The notes under the pieces: model-generated
Told to the model about the DNA's origin: nothing
Seen by the model: the letters and a program-made list of their open reading frames with translations, nothing else
Databases searched by the model: none
NCBI RefSeq assembly: GCF_022919715.1
Contig: NZ_CP095042.1
Location: 372,001-436,000, forward strand
From: Agromyces sp. H17E-10
GTDB taxonomy: Bacteria; Actinomycetota; Actinomycetes; Actinomycetales; Microbacteriaceae
DNA length: 64,000 bases
Direction: 5' to 3'
Position numbers and translations under genes: made by a program
Part shown: positions 34,856-46,083 of the stretch, piece by piece
Layout: each line of letters begins with the position of its first letter
How positions within the stretch are numbered: the first letter of the stretch is position 1

Positions 34856-34861
34856 TACGCT
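34856..34861 (+). promoter_or_regulatory. Candidate -10 element of a leaderless ogt transcript
   Basis: TACGCT ends 7 nt before the ogt ATG and no ribosome binding site is present. Confidence 0.4.
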
Positions 34862-34868
34862 CGAACAC

Positions 34869-35360
34869 ATGACCACCGAGTACCTCATCCGCCTCGACAG
34901 CCCGATCGGCCGTCTCGAGGTCGTCGCCGACGACTCCGCCGTCCTCGCGCTGACGATCGAACGCGACGGCGTCCTCCCTCACGACGGCGAGCCCGAACGC
35001 ACCAATCCCGTGCTCGAGCGGGCGCGAACCGAACTCGACGAGTACTTCGCCGGCACCCGGACCGGATTCGACGTCCCCGTCCGCTGGCACGGCACGCCGT
35101 TCCAGGAGTCCGTCTGGCGCGAACTGTCGCGCCTCGGCTGGGGCGAGGCCACCTCGTACGGCTCGCTCGCCGCTGCGGTCGGTCGACCCGGCGCCGCGCG
35201 GGCGATCGGCGGAGCGGTCGGGGCGAACCCGGTGCCGATCCTCGTCGGCTGCCACCGCGTGCTCGCCTCCGACGGCCGCCTCACCGGCTACTCGGGCGGC
35301 GAGGGCATCCCCACGAAGCTCTGGCTCCTCGGGCACGAGCGCATCGGTTTCGCAGCGTGA
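34869..35360 (+). CDS. ogt: Methylated-DNA--[protein]-cysteine methyltransferase
   Basis: 163 residues. A suicide repair protein that takes the methyl group from O6-methylguanine onto its active cysteine. The C-terminal domain has TPFQESVWRELSRLGWGEATSYGSLA in parts (FQESVWREL, GEATSYG), the helix-turn-helix RAIGGAVGANPVPI and the active Cys128 in VGCHRVLASDG. The usual PCHR is GCHR here. No Ada-type zinc domain is present. Its stop overlaps the next gene as GTGA, coupling it to tag. An upstream in-frame ATG at 34818 is less likely given the leaderless signal. Confidence 0.95.
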   Translation: MTTEYLIRLDSPIGRLEVVADDSAVLALTIERDGVLPHDGEPERTNPVLERARTELDEYFAGTRTGFDVPVRWHGTPFQESVWRELSRLGWGEATSYGSLAAAVGRPGAARAIGGAVGANPVPILVGCHRVLASDGRLTGYSGGEGIPTKLWLLGHERIGFAA

Positions 35361-35956
35361 GCGTGATCCCCCGCCCCGACGTCGTCCTCGGCGACGACGG
35401 GCTCGCCCGCTGCGCATGGGGCGCCACCGATCCCGAGTACCGTCGCTATCACGACGAGGAGTGGGGCACGCCGCAGCACGATCCCGTGCGGCTCTTCGAG
35501 AAGGTGTGTCTCGAGGGGTTCCAGGCGGGGCTGTCGTGGATCACGATCCTGCGGCGGCGCCCGGCGTTCCGCGAGGTGTTCCACGGATTCGACGCCGAGC
35601 GCGTCGCCGCGATGACGGAGCACGACGTCGAGCGCCTGCTCGGTGATGCCCGCATCATCCGCCATCGCGGCAAGATCGAGGCCACGATCGCCAATGCGCG
35701 AGCCGTACTCGCCCTCGACGTTCCGCTCGACCAGCTGCTGTGGAGTTTCGCGCCGCCCGCGCGCACGGGCGCGCCCGCATCGTTCGCCGACGTGCCGGCC
35801 GTCACCGTCGAGTCGACCGCGATGAGTCGCGACCTCAGGCGGCGAGGATTCCGCTTCGTCGGCCCGACCACGATGTACGCGCTCATGCAGGCGTCGGGCA
35901 TGGTCGACGATCACGTCGCCGGGTGTCACCGCGCGATGCATCATAGCGCTGCCTGA
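35357..35956 (+). CDS. tag: DNA-3-methyladenine glycosylase I
   Basis: 199 residues. It removes 3-methyladenine from alkylated DNA. TagI motifs are present: CAWGATDPEYRRYHDEEWG near the N-terminus (zinc and base-contact residues), FEKVCLEGFQAGLSW, and the C-terminal FRFVGPTTMYALMQASGMVDDH with the zinc-ligand CHR. The GTG start overlaps the ogt stop as GTGA. The pair forms a two-gene alkylation-repair operon combining direct reversal and base excision. Confidence 0.95.
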   Translation: MSVIPRPDVVLGDDGLARCAWGATDPEYRRYHDEEWGTPQHDPVRLFEKVCLEGFQAGLSWITILRRRPAFREVFHGFDAERVAAMTEHDVERLLGDARIIRHRGKIEATIANARAVLALDVPLDQLLWSFAPPARTGAPASFADVPAVTVESTAMSRDLRRRGFRFVGPTTMYALMQASGMVDDHVAGCHRAMHHSAA

Positions 35957-35995
35957 GCGCCTCGCACAGTGCGCAGAATGCGCGACTCGGAACTC

Positions 35996-36025
35996 TTGAC
36001 ACCGCCGATTCGCGCAGGCTACGTT
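35996..36025 (+). promoter_or_regulatory. Promoter of the secreted metalloprotease gene
   Basis: A perfect TTGACA (35996-36001), an 18-nt spacer and TACGTT (36020-36025) make the best vegetative promoter match in the window. The leader to the ATG is about 100 nt and ends in AAGGAG. Confidence 0.65.
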
Positions 36026-36132
36026 GAGCCCACTTCGGGGGACGACGGGACGGGCAACGACGCTCGCCCCGCGGATCCGAGTCCGCTCGCCGATCCGGTG
36101 AGCGGTGATCGCTCACTCAGAAGGAGCACTGC

Positions 36133-36951
36133 ATGCGATTCACGAGAACACTCGCGCTCGCCGCCACCGCGGCTGCCGCGTTCACCGTCGGCACGGTCAT
36201 CCCGGCTGCCGGCGCAAGCCCGCTCGACGACGACTCGAGCGTTCCCTCGTACCAGGAGTTCGCGGCGTCGACGTATCGAGACGTCGACGGCGGCTATGTC
36301 GTCAACGGTGACGAACTGATCTCCGGCCAGAGCGACCTGCGGTCGTTCTACGACGTGCTCGTCGGGCCGCAGACGCCGACCGACGGTCTCATCGTCAACA
36401 CCGTCAACGGCGCCGACGACAAGTGGTCGACCTCGCAGGTCGGCAACCTCACGTACTGCGTCAGCACGAAGTTCGGCACGCGTCACGACGACGTCGTCGC
36501 CGCCATGGCCGGCGGTGCCGCCCTGTGGGAGGCCGCCTCGTCGAAGATCGACTTCGTGTACGTGCCGAGCGCCGACGGCTCGTGCACGACGCGCAACAAG
36601 AACGTCCTCTTCTCGGTCGAGCCCGTGCAGACGTCGCAGTACATCGCCCGCGCGTTCTTCCCGAGCTCGCCCGACCGTCAGCAGAACGTGCTCGTCGACG
36701 ACTCGATCTGGTCGTCGGGCTCGTGGACGCCGAGCAACATCCTCGGGCACGAGCTCGGCCACACCCTGGGCTTCCGTCACGAGCACACCCGCCCGGAGTC
36801 GGGCACGTGCTTCGAGGACAACAACTGGCGCCCGCTGACGCCCTACGACTCGGCGTCGATCATGCACTACCCCCAGTGCAACGGCTCGTCCGACGACCTG
36901 TCGATGACGAACACCGACCGTGCGGGTGCCGTCGCCCTGTACGGCAACTGA
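36133..36951 (+). CDS. Secreted zinc metalloprotease, M57/metzincin-like
   Basis: 272 residues. A signal peptide with Ala-rich core is cut near residue 28 (AAGA). A propeptide-like region follows. The catalytic motif HELGHTLGFRH at 206-216 is the extended HExxHxxGxxH zinc site of metzincins, with a Met-turn SIMHYPQ at 242-248. Four Cys in the mature part (109, 151, 226, 249) could form two disulfides. The closest family by pattern is peptidase M57. AAGGAG precedes the ATG. The gene stands alone with its own strong promoter and terminator, so it is a single-gene secreted protease unit. Confidence 0.9.
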   Translation: MRFTRTLALAATAAAAFTVGTVIPAAGASPLDDDSSVPSYQEFAASTYRDVDGGYVVNGDELISGQSDLRSFYDVLVGPQTPTDGLIVNTVNGADDKWSTSQVGNLTYCVSTKFGTRHDDVVAAMAGGAALWEAASSKIDFVYVPSADGSCTTRNKNVLFSVEPVQTSQYIARAFFPSSPDRQQNVLVDDSIWSSGSWTPSNILGHELGHTLGFRHEHTRPESGTCFEDNNWRPLTPYDSASIMHYPQCNGSSDDLSMTNTDRAGAVALYGN

Positions 36952-36965
36952 GGTTCGGCTCGATC

Positions 36966-37004
36966 GAGCTCTGAGCGCGAGCTCTGAGCGCGAGCGCTGA
37001 GCTC
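36966..37004 (+). repeat. Three tandem 13-bp repeats
   Basis: GAGCTCTGAGCGC twice in perfect copy (36966-36978, 36979-36991) and once as GAGCGCTGAGCTC (36992-37004), directly after the metalloprotease stop. The copies contain GAGCTC and AGCGCT palindromes. Confidence 0.85.
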
Positions 37005-37015
37005 ACCGCCAGAGT

Positions 37016-37051
37016 CCGCTGGACCCGGTCGCCTTCGGCCGGGTCCAGTGG
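37016..37051. terminator. Bidirectional terminator between metalloprotease and yaaA
   Basis: A 16-bp stem including two G-U pairs (core CTGGACCCGG/CCGGGTCCAG) closes a CCTT loop between convergent genes. Confidence 0.8.
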
Positions 37052-37128
37052 GCCGTCACGAAGAGGCGGCCAGGCCGCCCGAGGTGCCCGGCCCCGTCCC
37101 TGTCCCCCGACGCGGGTCGGTCAGCCGT

Positions 37129-37890
37129 TCAGGCGACGAGCTCGACCTCGCGCGGCAGACTCGCACCGCGATCCTCGCCGAGCTGCATCGCGAAGCCCGC
37201 ACCGGCGGCCCAGTCGAGCAGCTCCTCGACCGTGTCCGCCTCGGGACGCTGCTCGAGCACGGCGCGCGTGAATCGCCCCTTGGCCTGCTTGTTGAAGTGG
37301 TTGAGCGCACGCTTGCGCCCCGTGCCGTCGATCGAAACGACGCGCACGTAGACGCTGTCGGGTCTCGTAGGCGCCGGGCCCAACTCGGCGTAGCCCTCGG
37401 AGCGGAGATCGACGATGAGGCCCGGCGTCCGATCGAGTACGAGCGCCAGCGGCTCGCGCCAGAACGCCTTGAGGCGCAGGCCCGGCACCCGAGAGTCATG
37501 CGAGAGTCGGTACGCGGGAAGCGGGTCGAGTGCGCCCACCAGCCCGAAGAGCGCCGAGTGGACGACGACGGTGCGGGCGCCGAACCCGCGCGCCGACTCG
37601 TCCAGTGACGGGGCGTCGAGCGCGTCGTACAGCACGCCCGTGTAGCGATCGATCGCGGGCATGGTCGCCGACGTCGCGAGGTCGCGGTTGCGTGCCACCT
37701 CGAGTGCCTGGCGCGGGCCGAGCTTCAGCGCGCGCATCATCGCGTCGTGGTCGCCCGCGAGATCGACGACGGCACGCGTCAGCTGCGCCCGCGGCGCGCT
37801 GAGCTCTTCGAACGACAGCGCGTCGAGTGAGAGCGGCGCGCCCGAACCGCCGTCGCGCTTCGTCTCCGACGGCGGGAGCAGGAGCAGCAC
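37129..37890 (-). CDS. yaaA: YaaA-family peroxide-stress protein
   Basis: 253 residues. The family (DUF328) limits free iron and oxidative DNA damage in E. coli. Hallmarks are the N-terminal LLLPPSETKR, RYTGVLYDALDA near residue 80, the Ser/Leu-rich LFGLVGALDPLPAYRLSHDS, and KRALNHFNKQAKGRF near the C-terminus. The GTG start overlaps the stop of the upstream P-loop kinase gene by one base (TAGTG), indicating coupled translation. Confidence 0.9.
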   Translation of the reverse strand: MLLLLPPSETKRDGGSGAPLSLDALSFEELSAPRAQLTRAVVDLAGDHDAMMRALKLGPRQALEVARNRDLATSATMPAIDRYTGVLYDALDAPSLDESARGFGARTVVVHSALFGLVGALDPLPAYRLSHDSRVPGLRLKAFWREPLALVLDRTPGLIVDLRSEGYAELGPAPTRPDSVYVRVVSIDGTGRKRALNHFNKQAKGRFTRAVLEQRPEADTVEELLDWAAGAGFAMQLGEDRGASLPREVELVA

Positions 37891-38462
37891 TACGAGCCGA
37901 TGAAGGCGAGGGCCGCGTCGACGTTCGTCCCGAGCGATTCGACGCTGTCGATCGTGACGCGAGGCAGGGCCGACGACGGACCGGTCCACGCCGCATAGCC
38001 TTCCAGGCTCTGCTCGACCGCGCGCCACGTCGTCTCCTCGAGGTGCGGCAGCCCCCGCTCGCGCTTCTCGAGCCGGGAGCGGTGCAGCGCCTCGTCCGAG
38101 CAGACGACCTCGATCACACGGAGCTTCGCATCGGTGCGTGCGGCCAGATCGCGCCACTGCAGGCGAGCGGCCTCCGCGGCGTTCACGGCGTCGACGATCA
38201 CGGTCCGGCCGGAGGCGAGCTCCTTCTCGGCGATCTCCTCGGCGACGAGGTACGCCGCCAGACCCGTGGGCTGGTCGGCATCGATCCCGGCCTTCAGGAT
38301 CGCCGATTCGATCGGGTCGACGGACACGACGGTGGCGCCGAGCCGGGCGCCGACGATCTGTGCGATCGTCGACTTGCCCGCGCCCGGCAGCCCCGCCATG
38401 ACGATGAGCTGGGTGACGCTCAGGTCACCGAACTGGCGGTCGAACGGCTGCTCCCCCGGCAT
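37890..38462 (-). CDS. Small P-loop (AAA/zeta-like) kinase
   Basis: 190 residues. Walker A is GLPGAGKST near residue 26, followed by VSVDPIESAIL and a DAVNAAEAARLQWRDLA region typical of COG0645-type ATP-binding kinases; substrate unknown. Homologues resemble gluconate, shikimate and zeta-toxin kinases. No antitoxin gene is adjacent, so a toxin role is unlikely. The ATG is preceded by a G-rich stretch (GAGGGGGAA). It lies 10 nt after atpC and may be read from the end of the ATP synthase operon. Confidence 0.8.
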   Translation of the reverse strand: MPGEQPFDRQFGDLSVTQLIVMAGLPGAGKSTIAQIVGARLGATVVSVDPIESAILKAGIDADQPTGLAAYLVAEEIAEKELASGRTVIVDAVNAAEAARLQWRDLAARTDAKLRVIEVVCSDEALHRSRLEKRERGLPHLEETTWRAVEQSLEGYAAWTGPSSALPRVTIDSVESLGTNVDAALAFIGS

Positions 38463-38472
38463 CCGTTCCCCC

Positions 38473-38733
38473 TCAGGCGAGGTCGGCGCGGGACGCGACG
38501 ACCTGCACCTGATCGGACTGGACCGAGAGGAAGCCGTCCTCGGCGGAAGCGGTGACCTTCTCACCGCCCGGCAGGGTGACCCGCACCTCGCCGCTCGCCA
38601 GGATCGCGAGCATCGGCTCGTGACCGGGGAGGATGCCGATCTCGCCTTCGACGGTCTTCGCGACCACCATGGCGGCCTCGCCCGACCACACTTCGCGGTC
38701 GGCCGAGACGACGCTCACATTGAGGGCGGCCAT
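38473..38733 (-). CDS. atpC: F1Fo ATP synthase epsilon subunit, short form
   Basis: 86 residues, just the N-terminal beta-sandwich (LNVSVVSADREVWSGEA, GEIGILPGHEPML, LSVQSDQVQVVA). The regulatory C-terminal helical hairpin of E. coli-type epsilon (about 135 residues) is absent, as in other short actinobacterial forms. It sits in the central stalk with gamma. The ATG lies 2 nt after the atpD stop, with AAGGAG inside the end of atpD. It is the last atp gene. Confidence 0.93.
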   Translation of the reverse strand: MAALNVSVVSADREVWSGEAAMVVAKTVEGEIGILPGHEPMLAILASGEVRVTLPGGEKVTASAEDGFLSVQSDQVQVVASRADLA

Positions 38734-38735
38734 GC

Positions 38736-41110
<2,375 letters not shown>

Positions 41111-41150
41111 GTCTCTCCTGTATCCCTATGCCCGGTGAGTCGCCCGGCGC

Positions 41151-42791
41151 CTAGCGGCGACCCTTGACGATCTTCTCCTGGTTGACGTCTTCGGCGGCGA
41201 TGGCCTCGAACTGCTCCGACCCGACCGAGGCGAGCGGCTTGCCCTCGCCGGTCTGGAACTCGTTCTTGAACGTCGCGACCGAGGACTCGAGCTTCGAGAT
41301 GGTCTCGTCCTCGAGCTTGTTGGTCGCGCGCAGCACGTCGAGCACATCGGTGTTGCGGCGCAGGTAGTCGAGGAACTCGGCCTCGAAGCGCAGGATGTCC
41401 TCCACCGGCACCTCGTCGAGGTGGCCCTTGGTGCCGGCCCAGATCGAGACGACCTGGTCCTCGACGGGGTACGGCGAGTACTGCGGCTGCTTCAGCAGCT
41501 CGGTGAGACGCGCACCACGGGCGAGCTGGCGACGGCTCGCGGCGTCGAGGTCGGACGCGAACATCGCGAACGCCTCGAGCGAGCGGTACTGGGCGAGCTC
41601 GAGCTTCAGCGTGCCCGAGACCGACTTGATCGACTTGACCTGCGCGTCGCCACCGACTCGCGAGACCGAGATGCCGACGTCGACGGCCGGACGCTGGTTC
41701 GCGTTGAAGAGGTCGGACTGGAGGAAGATCTGGCCGTCGGTGATCGAGATCACGTTGGTCGGGATGTACGCCGAGACGTCGTTCGCCTTGGTCTCGATGA
41801 TCGGCAGACCGGTCATCGAACCCGCACCGAGCTCGTCGGAGAGCTTCGCGCAACGCTCGAGGAGGCGCGAGTGCAGGTAGAAGACGTCGCCGGGGTACGC
41901 CTCGCGGCCCGGCGGGCGACGGAGGAGGAGCGACACGGCACGGTAGGCCTCGGCCTGCTTCGACAGGTCGTCGAAGATGATGAGGACGTGCTTCGAGTCG
42001 TACATCCAGTGCTGGCCGATGGCCGAGCCGGTGTACGGCGCGAGGTACTTGAAGCCCGCCGGGTCGGAGGCCGGCGCGGCGACGATCGTGGTGTACTCCA
42101 TCGCGCCGGCGTCTTCGAGGGCGCCCTTCACCGAGGCGATGGTCGAGCCCTTCTGGCCGATCGCGACGTAGATGCAGCGAACCTGCTTCGACGGGTCGCC
42201 CGACTCCCAGTTCGCCTTCTGGTTGATGATCGTGTCGATCGCGATCGCGGTCTTGCCGGTCTGGCGGTCGCCGATGATGAGCTGGCGCTGGCCGCGGCCG
42301 ACCGGGATCATCGCGTCGATCGCCTTGATGCCGGTCTGGAGCGGCTCGTGCACGCTCTTGCGCTGCATGACGCCGGGAGCCTGGAGCTCGAGGGCGCGAC
42401 GACCCTCGATGCCGGTGATCTCGCCGAGTCCGTCGATCGGGTTGCCGAGCGGGTCGACGACGCGGCCGAGGTAGCCCTCGCCCACGGGGACCGAGAGGAC
42501 CTCGCCCGTGCGGGTCACCTCCATGCCCTCTTCGATGCCGGTGAACTCGCCGAGCACGACGACGCCGATCTCGTCTTCTTCGAGGTTCAGGGCGAGACCG
42601 AGGGTGCCGTCCGCGAAGCGGACGAGCTCGTTCGCCATGACCGACGGGAGGCCGCCAACGTGAGCGATGCCGTCGGCGGCGTCGGTGACGTACCCGACCT
42701 CGGTCTTCTGCGCCTGGCCCGGCTCGTACGACGAGACGAACTCCGAGAGAGCCGAACGGATCTCGTCGGGGCTGATGGAGAGTTCTGCCAT
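41151..42791 (-). CDS. atpA: F1Fo ATP synthase alpha subunit
   Basis: 546 residues from the ATG at 42791, which has AAAGGAA 6 nt upstream; an ATG two codons earlier sits directly on that sequence and is less likely. Alpha binds non-catalytic nucleotide: Walker A GDRQTGKT (about 173-180), with the arginine finger region [13 protein letters not shown]. The C-terminal extension beyond the E. coli length, rich in charged residues ([11 protein letters not shown] onward), is typical of actinobacteria. Confidence 0.97.
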   Translation of the reverse strand: MAELSISPDEIRSALSEFVSSYEPGQAQKTEVGYVTDAADGIAHVGGLPSVMANELVRFADGTLGLALNLEEDEIGVVVLGEFTGIEEGMEVTRTGEVLSVPVGEGYLGRVVDPLGNPIDGLGEITGIEGRRALELQAPGVMQRKSVHEPLQTGIKAIDAMIPVGRGQRQLIIGDRQTGKTAIAIDTIINQKANWESGDPSKQVRCIYVAIGQKGSTIASVKGALEDAGAMEYTTIVAAPASDPAGFKYLAPYTGSAIGQHWMYDSKHVLIIFDDLSKQAEAYRAVSLLLRRPPGREAYPGDVFYLHSRLLERCAKLSDELGAGSMTGLPIIETKANDVSAYIPTNVISITDGQIFLQSDLFNANQRPAVDVGISVSRVGGDAQVKSIKSVSGTLKLELAQYRSLEAFAMFASDLDAASRRQLARGARLTELLKQPQYSPYPVEDQVVSIWAGTKGHLDEVPVEDILRFEAEFLDYLRRNTDVLDVLRATNKLEDETISKLESSVATFKNEFQTGEGKPLASVGSEQFEAIAAEDVNQEKIVKGRR

Positions 42792-42883
42792 TGCCATTTC
42801 CTTTTCTGGGCCGGGCCTCGTCGGCGCCGGTTTCAGCTTCTCTGTGTGGCGGCGCTGCACGCCGGTCGTGGTGTCAACCGGCG

Positions 42884-43678
42884 TCAGCCGGCAAGCTTCT
42901 GCCTCAGCGAGCCGAGGCGGCTGGCGACGCTGCCGTCGATGACGTCGTCGCCGATCTGGATGCGGACCCCGCCGATGAGGGTGGGGTCGACGATCGTGTC
43001 GAAACGGATCGGACGCCCGGCCTGAGCCGCGAGCCCCTTCTCGAGACGGCCGAGCTGCTCGGCCGAGAGTGCGACCGCGGTCGTCACGGTCGCCACGTCG
43101 AAACCGCGCTGGTCGGCGACGACGGATGCCGCGTGCCGGAGCGCCTCGCCGATGCGACGGCCGCGGGGCTGCTGCACGAGGTGGCGCACGATCGCGACGG
43201 TCTGCGGTGCCGCCTTGCCGTCGAGCAGGCGGTCGACGAGCTTCGTCTTCGCCTCGGCTGCGCTCAGCTTGGAGCCGAGCGCGAGCTCGAGCTCGGCGTC
43301 GGAGGCGACCGCCCGGTCGAACGCGAAGAGCTCGGCGTCGATGTCGACGCCCTCCGCCGCGGAATCGGTCGCGACGCGGTAACCGAGGTCTTCGATGCCC
43401 GCCAGGAAGTCGTCGCCCGACGACCAGCGGCTCGAGGCCGCTGCGACGAGCAGCGACACCGATGCGGCCGGCAGCTGCGACCCGAAGACCCGCTCGATGA
43501 GCGTGCGCTTCTGGGCGGCGTCGGCCTCCGCGTCGGTCAGCGCCGTGCGCAACTGCGACGACGCACCGATCACGCGGCCGGCGGCGAGGAGCCCCTCGGC
43601 GACGGGAAGTTCGGCCCGGCCGAGCTCCGCGAGCGCAGCTCGCGTCCCGGCCAGGGCCCCTCTCGTAGCGCTACCCAT
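42884..43678 (-). CDS. atpH: F1Fo ATP synthase delta subunit
   Basis: 264 residues, within the long form found in Microbacteriaceae (E. coli has 177). It joins F1 to the peripheral stalk. The helical N-terminal domain has RTLIERVFG near residue 60, and the C-terminal part has the conserved [20 protein letters not shown]. It begins 3 nt after the atpF stop. Mycobacterial b-delta fusion is not seen here; b and delta are separate genes. Confidence 0.95.
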   Translation of the reverse strand: MGSATRGALAGTRAALAELGRAELPVAEGLLAAGRVIGASSQLRTALTDAEADAAQKRTLIERVFGSQLPAASVSLLVAAASSRWSSGDDFLAGIEDLGYRVATDSAAEGVDIDAELFAFDRAVASDAELELALGSKLSAAEAKTKLVDRLLDGKAAPQTVAIVRHLVQQPRGRRIGEALRHAASVVADQRGFDVATVTTAVALSAEQLGRLEKGLAAQAGRPIRFDTIVDPTLIGGVRIQIGDDVIDGSVASRLGSLRQKLAG

Positions 43679-43681
43679 GGA

Positions 43682-44239
43682 TTACTTCTTCCCCCCGGCG
43701 GCGGCCTCGGAGGCCTCCAGGTCGGCGAGGAAGCGGTCGACGACGGCGGTCGCCTTCGCGTCGTCGGAGAGCGACTCGCCGATGACGCCCGACGCGAGGT
43801 CGATGGCGAGGGTGCCCACCTCGGAGCGGAGCGAGACGAGTGCCGACTGGCGCTCCGCCTCGATCTGCGCCTGCGCGCTCGCGGTGACCCGCGAGGCCTC
43901 GGCCACAGCCGTGTCCTTGGCCTCGGCGACGATCTTCTTGCCGTCCTCGCGGGCGGTCTCGCGGATGCGGCCCGCCTCGGTGCGCGCGTCGGCGAGCTGG
44001 GCGGTGTACTCCTCGAGTGCCGCCTCGGCCTTGCGCTGCGCCTCATCGGCCTTCGCGATGTTGCCCTCGATGGCCTCGGCACGCTCGTCGAGCATCTTCT
44101 GGACGCGCGGGAGCACGTACTTCCAGAAGAAGAGGAGGAGGATGACGAAGATGACGCCGGACCACACGAGGTCGTAGACCTCGGGGATCAGCGGGTTTCG
44201 CGTACTCTCCTCCGCGGCGCTCACTACAGAGTGAAGCAT
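43682..44239 (-). CDS. atpF: F1Fo ATP synthase b subunit
   Basis: 185 residues. One N-terminal membrane helix (about 28-46, VWSGVIFVILLLFFWKYVLP) is followed by a long charged coiled coil (about 47-160), the peripheral stalk. The C-terminus ends GGKK. Spacing is 28 nt from atpE and 3 nt to atpH. Confidence 0.96.
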   Translation of the reverse strand: MLHSVVSAAEESTRNPLIPEVYDLVWSGVIFVILLLFFWKYVLPRVQKMLDERAEAIEGNIAKADEAQRKAEAALEEYTAQLADARTEAGRIRETAREDGKKIVAEAKDTAVAEASRVTASAQAQIEAERQSALVSLRSEVGTLAIDLASGVIGESLSDDAKATAVVDRFLADLEASEAAAGGKK

Positions 44240-44267
44240 GTGTTGACTCCTCGCGGGGCTGGAGGGT

Positions 44268-45372
<1,105 letters not shown>

Positions 45373-45480
45373 GGCTCTCTCCTGTTTCGGGGCGTGGAGC
45401 AGGGGCTCTCGCGACGACGAACATCGGAAACGGGTTTCGCACAGGCCGGAGCCCTGCGAAAACCGTGGGGGATCGCCATT

Positions 45481-45486
45481 ACTCTA
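45481..45486 (-). promoter_or_regulatory. Candidate -10 of the ATP synthase operon promoter
   Basis: TAGAGT on the minus strand, with a weak TTCGTC 18 nt upstream, lies in the 167-nt gap before atpB. It would give a leader of about 100 nt. Confidence 0.35.
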
Positions 45487-45539
45487 GCAAGACTTCTACG
45501 AGCAGACGAATTCGAGATCGAAGGTCGTTCGGCTGAGGT

Positions 45540-46019
45540 TCAGTCGTCTTCGGGAGCCTTGGGCAGCGTGACGTCGCTGGCGTAGGGCAGGCGCGACTTC
45601 GCGACGACGAGCACGTCGACCACGAGCGAGGCGATGACGCCCGCCACGAGGCTCAGGAACACCACCATCGGGTCGAGCCACGCGGCATCCCGCAGCACGA
45701 ACACGAGCACGATGAAGAGCACGAACTTCAGCAGCCAGCCCCCGAGCACGATGCCGAAGAAGATGCCGACGAACAGGTCGCTGCCCGCGAAGCGGTTGGC
45801 CAGGAGGATGGTGCCGGCCGTGATGCCCATGAACAGCACCGCCATGAGCGTGCCGACGATGCCGCCCCACAGGCCGGGGAGCCCGGCGAAGACGTAGCCG
45901 AGCACGGCGCTCACGACGAGGATGACGCCCGCGAGCGCCCCTCCCCACGCGAGTGCGCGCTTCAGCACGGGGTTCGAGGTGGGGGTGCGGTCGGCGGGTT
46001 CGGGGCGTGCGTCGCTCAT
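45540..46019 (-). CDS. AtpI-like four-helix membrane protein
   Basis: 159 residues with four hydrophobic helices (about 28-48, 53-73, 81-104, 118-140) and polar ends. Its place directly upstream of atpB matches the uncE/atpI position, where a small membrane protein helps assemble the c ring. Sequence conservation in this family is low, so the identity rests on topology and position. The ATG lies 52 nt after wecA in a short duplicated segment. Confidence 0.7.
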   Translation of the reverse strand: MSDARPEPADRTPTSNPVLKRALAWGGALAGVILVVSAVLGYVFAGLPGLWGGIVGTLMAVLFMGITAGTILLANRFAGSDLFVGIFFGIVLGGWLLKFVLFIVLVFVLRDAAWLDPMVVFLSLVAGVIASLVVDVLVVAKSRLPYASDVTLPKAPEDD

Positions 46020-46083
46020 CGTGCTCCAGTCCCCGGGTCGGGGGTGCGGTCGGCCGATCCGGGGCGTGCGGTCATCGCGCTCC
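45981..46083 (-). repeat. Imperfect direct repeat of about 45 bp at the wecA/atpI-like junction
   Basis: 45981-46027 and 46040-46083 share most bases (GGGGGTGCGGTCGGC then CGGGGCGTGCG then TCATCG and GCTCC). One copy spans the start of the AtpI-like gene and the other the wecA stop. Confidence 0.7.

Noticed and set aside
34861..34866. TCGAAC as a possible LexA/SOS box at the ogt start
   Set aside because: Only one half-site is present; the partner GTTCGA at the right spacing is missing.
37890..38462. Zeta-toxin of a toxin-antitoxin pair
   Set aside because: No small antitoxin gene is adjacent and the protein is coupled to yaaA; the zeta-like P-loop alone is not enough.
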